From SHZI01 sp040080965 (GTDB lineage: Bacteria > Pseudomonadota > Gammaproteobacteria > Steroidobacterales > GCA-2729495): a DNA stretch of 64,000 nt. This document shows, piece after piece, positions 53,251 to 61,391 of this stretch; positions within the stretch are counted from its first letter, which is position 1; the number at the start of each line of letters is the position of its first letter. The translations under genes were made by a program, and so were the position numbers. A model generated the notes under the pieces. It did no database searches and was not told the origin of the DNA. It saw only the letters and a program-made list of their open reading frames with translations. Location of the stretch: the NCBI GenBank assembly GCA_040080965.1, contig JBEBHH010000001.1:1-64000 (forward strand), read 5' to 3'.

Positions 53251-53603
53251 CTCTGCCCCCGCGCCTTCGGGATCTCCCGCCTCCGGGCAGGACGCCCGCC
53301 GGGCGGGCCGGCCTGGTCCTGCTGGCCCTGGTGGGGGTGTCGCTGGCAGGGTGCTTCGGCACCAAGAACGTCAATGCGCACTGTGACGACCCGGCTGAGT
53401 ACCAGGCCAGCCGCACTGCCCCGGGTGTGCAGGCCCCGGCGGGCCTCGCGGCCCCCAACCGGGCCTCCGGATACGTGGTTCCCCCCGCCTCGGAAGCGGA
53501 ACTCCGCGGCGCGGCCTGCCTCGCCCGGCCGCCGCCCTATTTCCGCGTGGAGCCGGCGGCTCCGCCCCCGGGCGCTGCTCCCGCCGCCGCTCCGACGAAG
53601 TAG
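53247..53603 (+). CDS. Small lipoprotein downstream of dapA (possible short BamC)
   Basis: A 118-aa protein starting at TTG 53247, overlapping the dapA stop as TTGA. A hydrophobic stretch (about 21-33) leads to lipobox SLAGC with Cys36. The mature part is Pro/Ala-rich and low in complexity, with HCDDPAEYQASRTAPG, VQAPAGLAAPN and YVVPP, resembling the extended N-terminal segment of BamC/NlpB, which is encoded at this position in other gammaproteobacteria. The globular BamC domains are absent. It could be a reduced BamC or an unrelated lipoprotein. Confidence 0.7.
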   Translation: MTLPPRLRDLPPPGRTPAGRAGLVLLALVGVSLAGCFGTKNVNAHCDDPAEYQASRTAPGVQAPAGLAAPNRASGYVVPPASEAELRGAACLARPPPYFRVEPAAPPPGAAPAAAPTK

Positions 53604-53654
53604 GGCGTCCAGGCAAGTCGCCACAGATCCGGGCTCCCGGCGTGACCCGGGTGA

Positions 53655-53684
53655 TTGAACGCCGGTAGCCCGCTGGGCTACCCT
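53655..53684 (+). promoter_or_regulatory. Possible promoter of tRNA-Ser
   Basis: TTGAAC (53655-53660), an 18-bp spacer and TACCCT (53679-53684). The same -10 hexamer, TACCCT, is used in the SRP RNA promoter candidate of this window. Transcription would start near 53691. The spacer region contains a perfect hairpin GGTAGCCC-GCT-GGGCTACC (53664-53682), which is not followed by a T-run. Confidence 0.35.
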
Positions 53685-53721
53685 GCAGCCCGCTTTCGAC
53701 CTGACAGCGCATAGAAGACAC

Positions 53722-53812
53722 GGAGAGGTGGCCGAGTGGCTGAAGGCGCACGCTTGGAAAGCGTGTTTACGGTAACCCCGTAACGTGGGTTCGAATCCCA
53801 CCCTCTCCGCCA
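53722..53812 (+). tRNA. tRNA-Ser (anticodon GGA)
   Basis: The 91-nt sequence starts GGAGAGG and ends CCTCTCCGCCA: a perfect acceptor stem, G73 and encoded CCA. The anticodon arm is CACGC-TTGGAAA-GCGTG, with GGA at 53756-53758. The long variable arm (TTTACGGTAACCCCGTAA) and GGTTCGAATCC T-arm are typical of class II serine tRNAs. Confidence 0.97.
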
Positions 53813-53847
53813 GCCTGGGTCCCCGGGGCCTGCGTTAGACTCGGCCC

Positions 53848-54255
53848 ATGAACGTGACATCGATCATGTCCCGGGAGCCGGTCACCGTGGGCATGGATGA
53901 CGACCTGCACCGGGTGAAGGACCTCTTCGAGCTGTACCGCTTTCATCATCTCCTGGTCCTGCTGGGGGAGAAGCTGGTCGGCGTGATCTCGGACCGGGAC
54001 CTGTTGCGTGCCACCAGTCCGTTCATTGGCCGCGCCTCGGAGCGGCCCCAGGACGTCGCCACGCTGAACCGGCGGGTGCACCAGATCATGACCCGGAGTC
54101 TCGTGGTGGTGACGGCGGAAACCCCGGTACAGGATGCCGCACGCCTGATGCTGGACAAGCGCGTGTCCTGCCTCCCCGTCGTGACAGACGACGACAGGCT
54201 GCTGGGCATCGTCACCTGGCGGGACCAGTTGCGGTCCCTTCTGCCGCCGCAGTGA
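53848..54255 (+). CDS. CBS-domain pair protein
   Basis: A 135-aa protein made of two CBS motifs: MNVTSIMSREPVTVGMDDDL...LVGVISDRDLLR and IMTRSLVVVTAETPVQDAA...LLGIVTWRDQL. Stand-alone CBS pairs usually bind adenine nucleotides and regulate a partner; the partner is not evident. The start has almost no untranslated leader: TAGACT at 53836-53841 would place the 5' end at or beside the ATG. Confidence 0.9.
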   Translation: MNVTSIMSREPVTVGMDDDLHRVKDLFELYRFHHLLVLLGEKLVGVISDRDLLRATSPFIGRASERPQDVATLNRRVHQIMTRSLVVVTAETPVQDAARLMLDKRVSCLPVVTDDDRLLGIVTWRDQLRSLLPPQ

Positions 54256-54267
54256 CACGGCCCTGCC

Positions 54268-55071
54268 GTGAGCGCTGATCCGGCTGGCAGCGGAGCGGTG
54301 GACCAGGAGGACATGCCCTTCGTGGCTCCGTGCCGTGTCCTCGCGGCGACGGCGCCGCTCCGCTGGGTCGGCCTGGGCTGGCACGACGTCCGCCGCGCGC
54401 CCGGTCCCAGCTTTGCGTACGGGATGCTCGTGGTCGGGATCAGCTGGCTCGTGACCCTGCTGGCCTTCCAGCTGGGACGTTACGTCCTGGTGCTCGCGAT
54501 GCTTTCCGGCTTTGTCTTTGTTGCGCCGGTGGTCGCCATCGGCCTCTATGAGGTCGCCCGGCAGGTGGCCCGCGGCGAAACGCCATCGGTGGCAGCGGCA
54601 CTGCGGGGCACGCGCCGCGCACTGGGCAACGCCATGGTGTTTGCCCTGGCGCTGCTCGTGGTGTTCCTCGTCTGGGCACGCGCGGCGTCTGCCATCAGCA
54701 TCTTCCTGCCCATCGGCGCTGACGCCACGGCGGTCGAATTCGTGGCCTACCTGGGCATTGGCTCGGTCGTCGGCCTCATCTTCGCGTCGATCACCTTCAG
54801 TTGCAGCGCCTTTTCCCTGCCCATGATCGACGACCGGGACACGGATGCCGTCACGGCACTGGTGACCAGCATCAACGCCGTCCTGCGCAACAAGCGGGCC
54901 ATGGTGGTCTGGGCGGCGATCATCGTTGCCGCGGTGCTGGTCGGCTTCGCCACGGCCTTCCTGGCGTTCTGGGTGCTGATTCCCCTGCTGGGATACGCCA
55001 CCTGGCACGCCTACGAGGAAGCCATCGATGCCAGCGCCTGGCCCCCGGCGCCTGGCGGCAACGACCGCTAG
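54268..55071 (+). CDS. DUF2189 family membrane protein
   Basis: A 267-aa protein with about six transmembrane segments and the DUF2189 pattern: LRWVGLGWHDVRRAPGPSFAYG, VARGETPSVAAAL and FSLPMIDDRDTDAVTA, followed by LGYATWHAYEEAID near the end. The function is unknown. GTG start at 54268, 12 nt after the CBS gene. Its end overlaps the convergent sugar dehydrogenase gene by 4 nt. Confidence 0.88.
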   Translation: MSADPAGSGAVDQEDMPFVAPCRVLAATAPLRWVGLGWHDVRRAPGPSFAYGMLVVGISWLVTLLAFQLGRYVLVLAMLSGFVFVAPVVAIGLYEVARQVARGETPSVAAALRGTRRALGNAMVFALALLVVFLVWARAASAISIFLPIGADATAVEFVAYLGIGSVVGLIFASITFSCSAFSLPMIDDRDTDAVTALVTSINAVLRNKRAMVVWAAIIVAAVLVGFATAFLAFWVLIPLLGYATWHAYEEAIDASAWPPAPGGNDR

Positions 55072-56654
55072 TCAGGCACCAGCCGGATGATCCGCGAGCC
55101 GGCGGCGTTCTCCAGCAGCACGTAAAGTTCGCCTCTGGGCCCCACCTCGATGTCCCGGAACCGCGCCAGGTCCCGAAGCAGCACCTCGGTGTGGACGACC
55201 TTGTTGTCGGAGATCTCCAGGCGCAGCAGGTCGGTGGCGCGGAGGGTGCCCACGATGATGTTGTCCTTCCACTTCGGGAAGGCCTTGCCCCGGTAGAAGA
55301 CGAAGCTTGAGATTGCCTGGGACGGCGTCATGTCGAGCACCGGGAACTCCACGTCCTCCGGCGCCAGCGTGATTCCCAACGCCTTGCTCACGTCCACGGG
55401 CCGGCCGTCGTAGTTGATGCCGTTCGTGAACAGCGGCCAGCCATAGTTGCGGCCGGGCAGCAGGCGATTGAGCTCGTCGCCGCCCCGGGGCCCCATCTCG
55501 GTGCTCCAGGCTTCCCGGGTCCGCGTGTTCCACTCCAGTCCCTGCGGGCTGCGGTGGCCAATTGTCCAGATGGACTTCACGGCTCCCGGCGTGCCGACAA
55601 ATGGGTTGTCCGCGGGGATCCGGCCATCGTCGTGGATGCGATGAATCTTCCCGTAGGGGAGGGAGAGATCCTGGATGCCCATGAAGTCCAGGGGCGCCTT
55701 CATGCCGACGCTGAAGAACACGTGCCCCCGGTCATCGAAGGCGATGCGCCCGCCAGCCGCCAGGTCCGAAGTGTCGGTGTAGGTCTCCGGGTCTGCCTGC
55801 CAGAGGATCTCCTCGTCCACCCACTTGCCGTCGCGGATGCGGCCCCGGATGAGGCGGTTCATGGACACGGGGCGCTTCGACTTCCGGCTCAGGACATTGC
55901 AGTCCGTGCAGCGGTCCGTGTGGTGCAGGTAGATCCAGCCGTTCTTCCGGTATTGCGGGTGCGGGGCCACGTCCAGCATCCAGCCGAGTCCCATCACCTG
56001 GCCCAGGAACACCGTCGAATCGGCGTACACCGGCGGGGTGCCGCTGATGGGCGCGGATTTCCGTCCGTCCCGGTCAATGATGCTGAGCCCGCGCATCCGC
56101 TCGGCCAGCAGGATGCGCCCGTCCGGCAGGTGTGCAATCGAGAAAGGCATGGGGTCGAGCCCCTCAGCAACCAGCTCGATCCGGAACGAATGCCGTTCGC
56201 TGGCGATCCTGCCGGCGGGAAGCGTCAGGGCGATGTCGGCCCGCTTGTCGAGGATCGTCGTGCCCTGGCGCTGTTCGGCCACGTACAGCGCCAGGTTCCA
56301 GATCTGCGTCTCTTTCAGCGTTTCGCCCCACGCCGGCATTCCCTTGTCGGGAAAGCCGCCGGCAATGCTCCGGGCGATGTCCTTTACAGAGTCGCCATTG
56401 CGCAGGTCCTTGCCCACGAGGGGCGTGCCCAGCGGGGTGCCGCGCAGGTCCTCGCCGTGGCAGGCCGCGCACTGGTCGTTGAACTGCTTGATGAAGCCGT
56501 CCTTCATCGGAATCCTGCTGAGAGCCTCCCAGTCCACCTTGCCGGGATCGAAGCCCTGGGCGCAGACGGCGCCGGGGTGCAGGGCGAGAAGGGCGAGCGC
56601 GCCCAGGCTGCGCAGGGCGTGCCGGAACGGGACCATCAATGTGGAGGCGGTCAT
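55068..56654 (-). CDS. Cytochrome c-fused PQQ-type sugar dehydrogenase
   Basis: A 528-aa exported protein. After a signal peptide (to about residue 32) comes a class I cytochrome c domain (about 40-130) with haem motif CAACH at 62-66 and a likely axial Met in DKGMPAWG, then a beta-propeller of the soluble glucose dehydrogenase family (about 150-525): AHLPDGRILLAERM, GLGWMLDVAPHPQY, IGHRSPQGLEWN, TEMGPRGGDELN and a final RDIEVGPRGELYVLLEN. It likely oxidises a sugar or related aldehyde with PQQ and passes electrons through its own haem. An extra CxxC (CTDC) occurs inside the propeller. The substrate is unknown. Confidence 0.92.
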   Translation of the reverse strand: MTASTLMVPFRHALRSLGALALLALHPGAVCAQGFDPGKVDWEALSRIPMKDGFIKQFNDQCAACHGEDLRGTPLGTPLVGKDLRNGDSVKDIARSIAGGFPDKGMPAWGETLKETQIWNLALYVAEQRQGTTILDKRADIALTLPAGRIASERHSFRIELVAEGLDPMPFSIAHLPDGRILLAERMRGLSIIDRDGRKSAPISGTPPVYADSTVFLGQVMGLGWMLDVAPHPQYRKNGWIYLHHTDRCTDCNVLSRKSKRPVSMNRLIRGRIRDGKWVDEEILWQADPETYTDTSDLAAGGRIAFDDRGHVFFSVGMKAPLDFMGIQDLSLPYGKIHRIHDDGRIPADNPFVGTPGAVKSIWTIGHRSPQGLEWNTRTREAWSTEMGPRGGDELNRLLPGRNYGWPLFTNGINYDGRPVDVSKALGITLAPEDVEFPVLDMTPSQAISSFVFYRGKAFPKWKDNIIVGTLRATDLLRLEISDNKVVHTEVLLRDLARFRDIEVGPRGELYVLLENAAGSRIIRLVPD

Positions 56655-56704
56655 GGTGTGGCCATGATAAGGAACGTCCGGGCGTTCGTCCTATACTCGG
56701 AGCC

Positions 56705-57151
56705 ATGCACAAGCCCGTCATCCGGACGATCGGTGCGCCAGATGCCGGGAGCTGGCAGGCGCTCTGGCAGGGCTATCTGGCGTTCTACGAGACCGCCTTG
56801 CCGGCTGACGTGACCGATGCCACGTGGCGACGGCTGCTGGATCCCGCCGAGCCGCTCTTCGGCCTGGTGGCGGAGCGCGACGGCGTACTGACCGGCTTCG
56901 CCCACTGTGTTCTTCACCGGGGCACGTGGTCCATTTCCCAGCACTGTTACCTCGAGGACCTTTACGTCGCGCCGGACGCGCGCGGGGCCGGCACGGGCAG
57001 GGCCCTTATCGAGGCGGTGTACCGGGAAGCAGATCGACGGGGCGCGGACCGCGTCTACTGGCTGACCCACGAGACCAATGGCACGGCGCGGGCCCTCTAC
57101 GATCGAATCGGCCGGCGCAGCGGCTTCATCCACTACACCCGTCCCGACTGA
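56705..57151 (+). CDS. GNAT-family N-acetyltransferase
   Basis: A 148-aa acetyl-CoA-dependent acetyltransferase. The acetyl-CoA site is LEDLYVAPDARGAGTGRALIEAV with the R/QxxGxG/A signature, and ALYDRIGRRSGFIHY closes the fold. The substrate cannot be predicted. TATACT at 56692-56697 lies just 7 nt before the ATG at 56705, so the mRNA may be leaderless; an upstream in-frame start at 56639 would overlap the divergent dehydrogenase gene. Confidence 0.9.
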   Translation: MHKPVIRTIGAPDAGSWQALWQGYLAFYETALPADVTDATWRRLLDPAEPLFGLVAERDGVLTGFAHCVLHRGTWSISQHCYLEDLYVAPDARGAGTGRALIEAVYREADRRGADRVYWLTHETNGTARALYDRIGRRSGFIHYTRPD

Positions 57152-57188
57152 AGACCGGCCCAAAGGCCCGACTGCAAGGAGTGTCGAG

Positions 57189-57614
57189 ATGTCCGGATCC
57201 AGCCTGATCTTCCCGATGTTTGCCATGGTGCTGCTGACGGCCACGGTCCTGACGATCCTGTTCCGGAGCCGGGTGCAGGCAGTCCGGGAGAACCCGGCAA
57301 CCCTGCAGTTCTTTCGTCTCTACCAGGACGGCAGGGAGCCGGAGTTGAGTGCCAAGGCTGCCCGGCACTTCTCCAACCTGTTCGAGGCTCCGACGCTCTT
57401 CTATGCGGGCTGCCTGGCGGCGATGGTCACCGGCCAGACGGGCACCGCCATCGTGGCGCTGGCGTGGGGGTACGTGGCGGCGCGCATCGCACATGCGTTC
57501 ATCCACCTTGGCGGCAACAGGCTGCGGTGGCGCATCCGGGCGTATTTCTTGAGCTGGCTGTTGCTCATCGCCCTGTGGTCGATGCTGGCCCTCGGCGTGG
57601 CCACGCGGGGCTGA
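57189..57614 (+). CDS. MAPEG family membrane protein (first)
   Basis: A 141-aa protein with four transmembrane segments and MAPEG features: a first helix FPMFAMVLLTATVLTILFR, RVQAVRENP, the polar FSNLFEAPTLFYAG loop and ARIAHAFIHLGGNRLRWR. MAPEG proteins include glutathione transferases and related membrane enzymes; bacterial members are mostly uncharacterised. AAGGAG lies about 7 nt before ATG 57189. A second MAPEG gene is at 61945. Confidence 0.88.
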   Translation: MSGSSLIFPMFAMVLLTATVLTILFRSRVQAVRENPATLQFFRLYQDGREPELSAKAARHFSNLFEAPTLFYAGCLAAMVTGQTGTAIVALAWGYVAARIAHAFIHLGGNRLRWRIRAYFLSWLLLIALWSMLALGVATRG

Positions 57615-57641
57615 CGTCCCGCTGTCCCGCAGCCGGCCAAC

Positions 57642-57670
57642 TTGCCCAAACCGGGGCCACCGCATACCCT
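57642..57670 (+). promoter_or_regulatory. Promoter of the SRP RNA gene
   Basis: TTGCCC (57642-57647), a 17-bp spacer and TACCCT (57665-57670). The expected start point at 57677 coincides with the first base of the SRP RNA predicted by pairing of its ends, which supports the promoter. Confidence 0.6.
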
Positions 57671-57676
57671 GTCAAC

Positions 57677-57784
57677 GGGTCCGCGCTGGTCCCCCCGCGG
57701 CGGCTAGCCGTGAACCCCGTCAGGTCCGGAAGGAAGCAGCGGTAGCGGTGATGCCGGGCGCCGGGGTGCGGCTGGCGCGGGCTC
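57677..57784 (+). ncRNA. ffs: Signal recognition particle 4.5S RNA
   Basis: About 108 nt. The highly conserved domain IV sequence GTCAGGTCCGGAAGGAAGCAGC lies at about 57719-57740 and forms the Ffh-binding loops. The ends pair: GGGTCCGC (57677-57684) with GCGGGCTC (57777-57784), including two G-U pairs. The size matches the E. coli RNA. It precedes dnaX, as in many gammaproteobacteria. Ends were set by base pairing and could be off by a few bases. Confidence 0.93.
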
Positions 57785-57838
57785 ACTGTTGCTTATCCTA
57801 CTGAATGGCAGCTCCGGGGCCTCTCTCGCCACTGACCT

Positions 57839-59470
57839 ATGACGTACCTCGCGCTCGCCCGCAAATGGCGCCCAAAGACGTTCGCTGATGTGGCGGGTCA
57901 GAGCCACGTCGTGCGGGCCCTCGAAAACGCGCTCAACTCCGGCAAGCTGCACCACGCCTTTCTCTTCACGGGCACGCGCGGCGTCGGCAAGACGACGATC
58001 GCCCGCATCTTCGTCAAGGCCCTGAACTGCGAGCGTGCCGTCAGTGCCCAGCCCTGCGGCGAGTGCGGGAGTTGCGTCGCCATCGACCAGGGCCGGTTTG
58101 TCGACTTCCTGGAGGTGGACGCCGCGTCGCGGACCGGCATCGACGATGCCCGGGAACTGCTGGACAACGCCCAGTACACGCCGGCGGCGGGCCGCTTCAA
58201 GGTGTACCTCATCGACGAGGTACACATGCTGTCCAAGCCGGCGTTCAACGCGCTCCTGAAGACGCTCGAGGAGCCGCCGCCCCACGTGAAATTCCTCCTG
58301 GCAACCACGGACCCCCAGAAGATTCCGGTTACCGTCCTGTCGCGCTGCCTGCAGTTCAACCTGAAGCGGCTGCCCCAGGCAACGATCGTCGAGCGCCTGG
58401 CCCTGGTCTGCGCCAACGAGGGGATCGGCGTGGAGCCGGGGGCGATCCTCCGGCTGGCCCGCGCCGCCTCGGGCAGCATGCGCGACGCCCTCAGCCTGTT
58501 GGACCAGGCCCTTGCGTTCGGGGACGGCAGCCTGCGGGATCCCGATGTGGCCGAGATGCTCGGCAGTCTCGACCGGGCCCGGATCAGCGCGCTCCTGGAG
58601 GCGCTGGCCGTGGCCGACGCGCCGGGACTCCTCGGCCAGGTCAGGCAGCTCGATGAGATGGCCCCGGACTACGGCGACGTGCTGGCCGGCCTGGCCACGC
58701 TCCTGCAGCAGATTGCCGTCGTGCAGGTGGTCGGCCCCGAGGCGCTCGACGGGGAAGCGGGCGGCGAGGCCGACACTGCCTTACTCCAGCGGCTGGCCGC
58801 CGGTATGGCTCCCGAGACGGTCCAGCTGATGTACCAGATCGCGGTGACCGGCCGCCGGGATCTCGGGCTGGCGCCGGATCCGCGCACGGGGTTCGAGATG
58901 ACCCTGCTGCGCATGGTCGCGTTCCACCCCGAACGGCAGCCATCGACTGTGACCGCCGGCTCCGCGGCGCCCGGTGTCACACCCAAACCGGCGCCTGCTG
59001 CGCCGGGGATGGCAACGACGGCTGCCCACGCACCAGCACCAGCCCCCGGGGCACCGGTGAAGCCGGCTGCGGGCGGGGACATCGGCGACTGGTCCGTCTT
59101 CGTCCAGACCCTGACCCTGGACGGTGCCGCGCGCCAGCTGGCGGCGCACTGTGCGCTGGTTTCCCAGTCGCCCTTCGAGATCCGCCTCCACCTGGCCAGG
59201 AAGAACGGCCACCTGCTGACGGACAACCTGCGCAATCGGCTGGTGGCTGCGCTCCAGGAGCGCCTCGGCAGCTCGGTGAAGGTGCAGATTGCCGTTGCCG
59301 ACGCTGCGCAGGACACGCCGGCCGCGCGCCAGGCCCAGACCGACGATGAAGAACTGCGCCTCGCGCGTGAGCGAATTGCCGCGGACAGCAATGTCCGGCA
59401 AATGGCCGAGCTCTTCGGGGCCGAGGTGATCCCCGAATCAATCCGCAAGAACCCGTCACCCAGGAAGTGA
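57839..59470 (+). CDS. dnaX: DNA polymerase III subunit gamma/tau
   Basis: Clamp-loader ATPase. The 543-aa protein has domains I-III at about 1-370, with LARKWRPKTFADVAGQ, Walker A GTRGVGKTTIAR, a zinc cluster around CGECGSC, and Walker B LIDEVHML with sensor ATTDPQKIP. A Pro/Ala-rich linker (about 375-425) leads to the C-terminal domain that binds the alpha subunit (about 430-543). It is shorter than E. coli tau (643 aa). I see no A-rich slippery sequence for making gamma by frameshift. Confidence 0.96.
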   Translation: MTYLALARKWRPKTFADVAGQSHVVRALENALNSGKLHHAFLFTGTRGVGKTTIARIFVKALNCERAVSAQPCGECGSCVAIDQGRFVDFLEVDAASRTGIDDARELLDNAQYTPAAGRFKVYLIDEVHMLSKPAFNALLKTLEEPPPHVKFLLATTDPQKIPVTVLSRCLQFNLKRLPQATIVERLALVCANEGIGVEPGAILRLARAASGSMRDALSLLDQALAFGDGSLRDPDVAEMLGSLDRARISALLEALAVADAPGLLGQVRQLDEMAPDYGDVLAGLATLLQQIAVVQVVGPEALDGEAGGEADTALLQRLAAGMAPETVQLMYQIAVTGRRDLGLAPDPRTGFEMTLLRMVAFHPERQPSTVTAGSAAPGVTPKPAPAAPGMATTAAHAPAPAPGAPVKPAAGGDIGDWSVFVQTLTLDGAARQLAAHCALVSQSPFEIRLHLARKNGHLLTDNLRNRLVAALQERLGSSVKVQIAVADAAQDTPAARQAQTDDEELRLARERIAADSNVRQMAELFGAEVIPESIRKNPSPRK

Positions 59471-59477
59471 GTGAGCA

Positions 59478-59801
59478 ATGAAAGCCGATATTGGCAGCCT
59501 GATGAAGCAGGCGCAGAAGATGCAGGCCCAGATGCAGAAAGCCCAGGAGGAGCTGGCCGGGCTCGAAGTGACGGGGGAGGCGGGCGGCGGGCTCGTGCAG
59601 ATCCGCATGACCTGCAAGCACGACGTACGCAAGCTCACCATCGATCCGTCACTGGTCGGCGACGACCGCGAGATGCTCGAGGACGTCCTGGTGGCAGCAT
59701 TCAATGATGCCCTCCGCAAGGTCGAGCGGACGGTCCAGGACAAGCTCGGTGGCATGACGGCCGGTCTCGGCCTGCCGCCCGGCCTGAAATTGCCCTTTTG
59801 A
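59478..59801 (+). CDS. ybaB: Nucleoid-associated protein YbaB/EbfC
   Basis: A 107-aa dimeric DNA-binding protein: MKADIGSLMKQAQKMQAQMQ, the GGGLVQIRMTCKHDVRKLTIDP core and the MTAGLGLPPGLKLPF end. Located between dnaX and recR with 7 and 19 nt gaps, the usual arrangement. Confidence 0.97.
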   Translation: MKADIGSLMKQAQKMQAQMQKAQEELAGLEVTGEAGGGLVQIRMTCKHDVRKLTIDPSLVGDDREMLEDVLVAAFNDALRKVERTVQDKLGGMTAGLGLPPGLKLPF

Positions 59802-59820
59802 TCCAGCCTGACTGACTGAC

Positions 59821-60429
59821 ATGTCGTTCACGCCGCTCCTGCAGGATCTCCTCACAGCACTGCGCTGCCTCCCCGGCGTGGGGCCAAAGTCGTCCCAGCG
59901 GATGGCGTTTCACCTGCTCGAACGGGACCGGGAAGGCGCCCAGCGGATCATCCGGGCTCTCGGTGCGGCGCTGGAACGTATCGGCCTCTGCACCCGGTGC
60001 CGGATGTTTTCGGAGACCGAACTGTGCGGAATCTGCGGCGACTCCCGGCGCGATGCCGGCCTGGTCTGCGTCGTGGAGACGCCGGCGGACGTGATCGCGA
60101 TCGAGGAGTCCGGTGTCTACCGGGGCCGCTATTTCGTGCTCATGGGCCGCCTGTCGCCGCTCGACGGCATCGGGCCCGACCAGCTTGGAGTGCCCGTACT
60201 GGAGTCACAGATGGGTGACGGCGTCACCCGCGAACTGATCCTCGCCACCAGCGCTACCGTGGAGGGCGAGGCAACCTCCGGCTACCTGGCAAGCCTGGCC
60301 CGGGAGCACAGGCTCCGTGCCACGCGTATTGCCCATGGCGTGCCGATGGGTGGCGAACTGGAGTACGTGGACGCGGGCACGCTGTCCCACGCCATCACGG
60401 CGCGGACGCCAGTGCTGGCAGATCAGTAG
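59821..60429 (+). CDS. recR: Recombination protein RecR
   Basis: A 202-aa protein that with RecO/RecF loads RecA on gapped DNA. N-terminal HhH (LRCLPGVGPKSSQRMAFHLL), a Cys4 zinc finger (CTRCRMFSETELCGICGD), the Toprim domain with VVETPADVIAIE and a C-terminal Walker-like part GGELEYVDAGTL. Its last 7 nt overlap the convergent rsgA gene. Confidence 0.97.
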   Translation: MSFTPLLQDLLTALRCLPGVGPKSSQRMAFHLLERDREGAQRIIRALGAALERIGLCTRCRMFSETELCGICGDSRRDAGLVCVVETPADVIAIEESGVYRGRYFVLMGRLSPLDGIGPDQLGVPVLESQMGDGVTRELILATSATVEGEATSGYLASLAREHRLRATRIAHGVPMGGELEYVDAGTLSHAITARTPVLADQ

Positions 60430-61358
60430 TCGCGCCCCTCCGACTGCCGCACCAGGTTCATGAGCCGCCTGTAGCTCTCGTAGCGCCTGGGATCTATCTG
60501 GCCTGCCGCCACGGCTTCCTGCACGGCGCAATGGCTCTCGCGCAGGTGGCTGCAATCCGTGAACCGGCACTCCCGCCCGAGTTTCTCGATCTCGATGAAG
60601 CCGCTGCTGATGGCCCGGCGTTCCGGGATCGCCGGGGCAAAGTCGCGCACGCCCGGCGTGTCGACGAGGCCGCCTCCGCCGGGCAGCGGCAGCAGCACGG
60701 AAGCAGTCGTCGTATGGCGCCCCTCGTCGCTGGAGAGCGAGATCTCGCCCGTCAACGCACCGGCGCCGGGCACCAGCGCATTCAGCAGCGACGATTTGCC
60801 GACGCCTGACTGGCCGACGAGGATGCCCGTGCCCGCGCCGATCCAGGCCCGGAGCGCATCCAGGCCCTCACCCGTTGACGCCGATACGGGCCACACCGGG
60901 CAACCCAGGGCCTGGTAGAGCGACAGTTCCGCGGCCGGCGGTCCCGTCATGTCCGACTTGTTCCACGCCAGCGCGCTGGCAGCGCCCATCAGCCGCGCGG
61001 CGCAGAGGTAGCGGTCGGTGAGGTAGAGGTCCGGCATCGGCAGGGCGGCCATGACCACGACCACGTGGGTGACGTTCGCGGCAATCGTCTCAGGCTGGCC
61101 GGCACGGCCGCCGAGGCGCTGCAACTCGTTGTCCCGGGGCTCGATGCGCTCGACGACCACTGGCTCGCCACTCCCGGCGGGAGTGAAGTGCACCCGGTCG
61201 CCGCAGACGACCCGCAGTTGCCGGCCCCTGACCATGTAGGGCAGGCGCGTACCGTCAACCTGGGCGAGAATGCCGCGTCGCCCGTGCGCGGCCACCACCA
61301 GGGCGGGGGCGTGAGCGCCTTTGCTAGAATCCGCCGCGCCTGTCGGGGCGGGCTTCAT
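60423..61358 (-). CDS. rsgA: Small ribosomal subunit biogenesis GTPase RsgA
   Basis: A 311-aa circularly permuted GTPase that tests the maturing 30S subunit. N-terminal OB fold (VCGDRVHFTPAG), G4 AWNKSDM before G1 GQSGVGKSSLLNAL (about 177-190), G3 DTPGVRDF and a C-terminal zinc site (CRFTDCSHLRESHCAV). Divergent from orn with only 33 bp between start codons, the common arrangement. Confidence 0.96.
   Translation of the reverse strand: MKPAPTGAADSSKGAHAPALVVAAHGRRGILAQVDGTRLPYMVRGRQLRVVCGDRVHFTPAGSGEPVVVERIEPRDNELQRLGGRAGQPETIAANVTHVVVVMAALPMPDLYLTDRYLCAARLMGAASALAWNKSDMTGPPAAELSLYQALGCPVWPVSASTGEGLDALRAWIGAGTGILVGQSGVGKSSLLNALVPGAGALTGEISLSSDEGRHTTTASVLLPLPGGGGLVDTPGVRDFAPAIPERRAISSGFIEIEKLGRECRFTDCSHLRESHCAVQEAVAAGQIDPRRYESYRRLMNLVRQSEGRDY
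61325..61330 (+). promoter_or_regulatory. Candidate -10 element of orn
   Basis: TAGAAT at 61325-61330, within the 5' end of rsgA on the other strand. No clear -35 is seen. The context TTTGCTA followed by CCGCCGCGC (61331-61339) is shared with the region upstream of the class I aldolase (TTTGCTA at 44580, CCGCCGCGC at 44594). Confidence 0.35.
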
Positions 61359-61391
61359 CCGGAACGCGGCGTCAGTTGAGGAGTGCAGGAC

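Noticed and set aside
53664..53682. Perfect 8-bp hairpin before tRNA-Ser as a terminator
   Set aside because: No T-run follows, and the hairpin overlaps the candidate tRNA promoter; its role is left open.
57839..59470. Programmed frameshift producing a gamma subunit from dnaX
   Set aside because: I found no A AAA AAG-type slippery heptamer in the gene.
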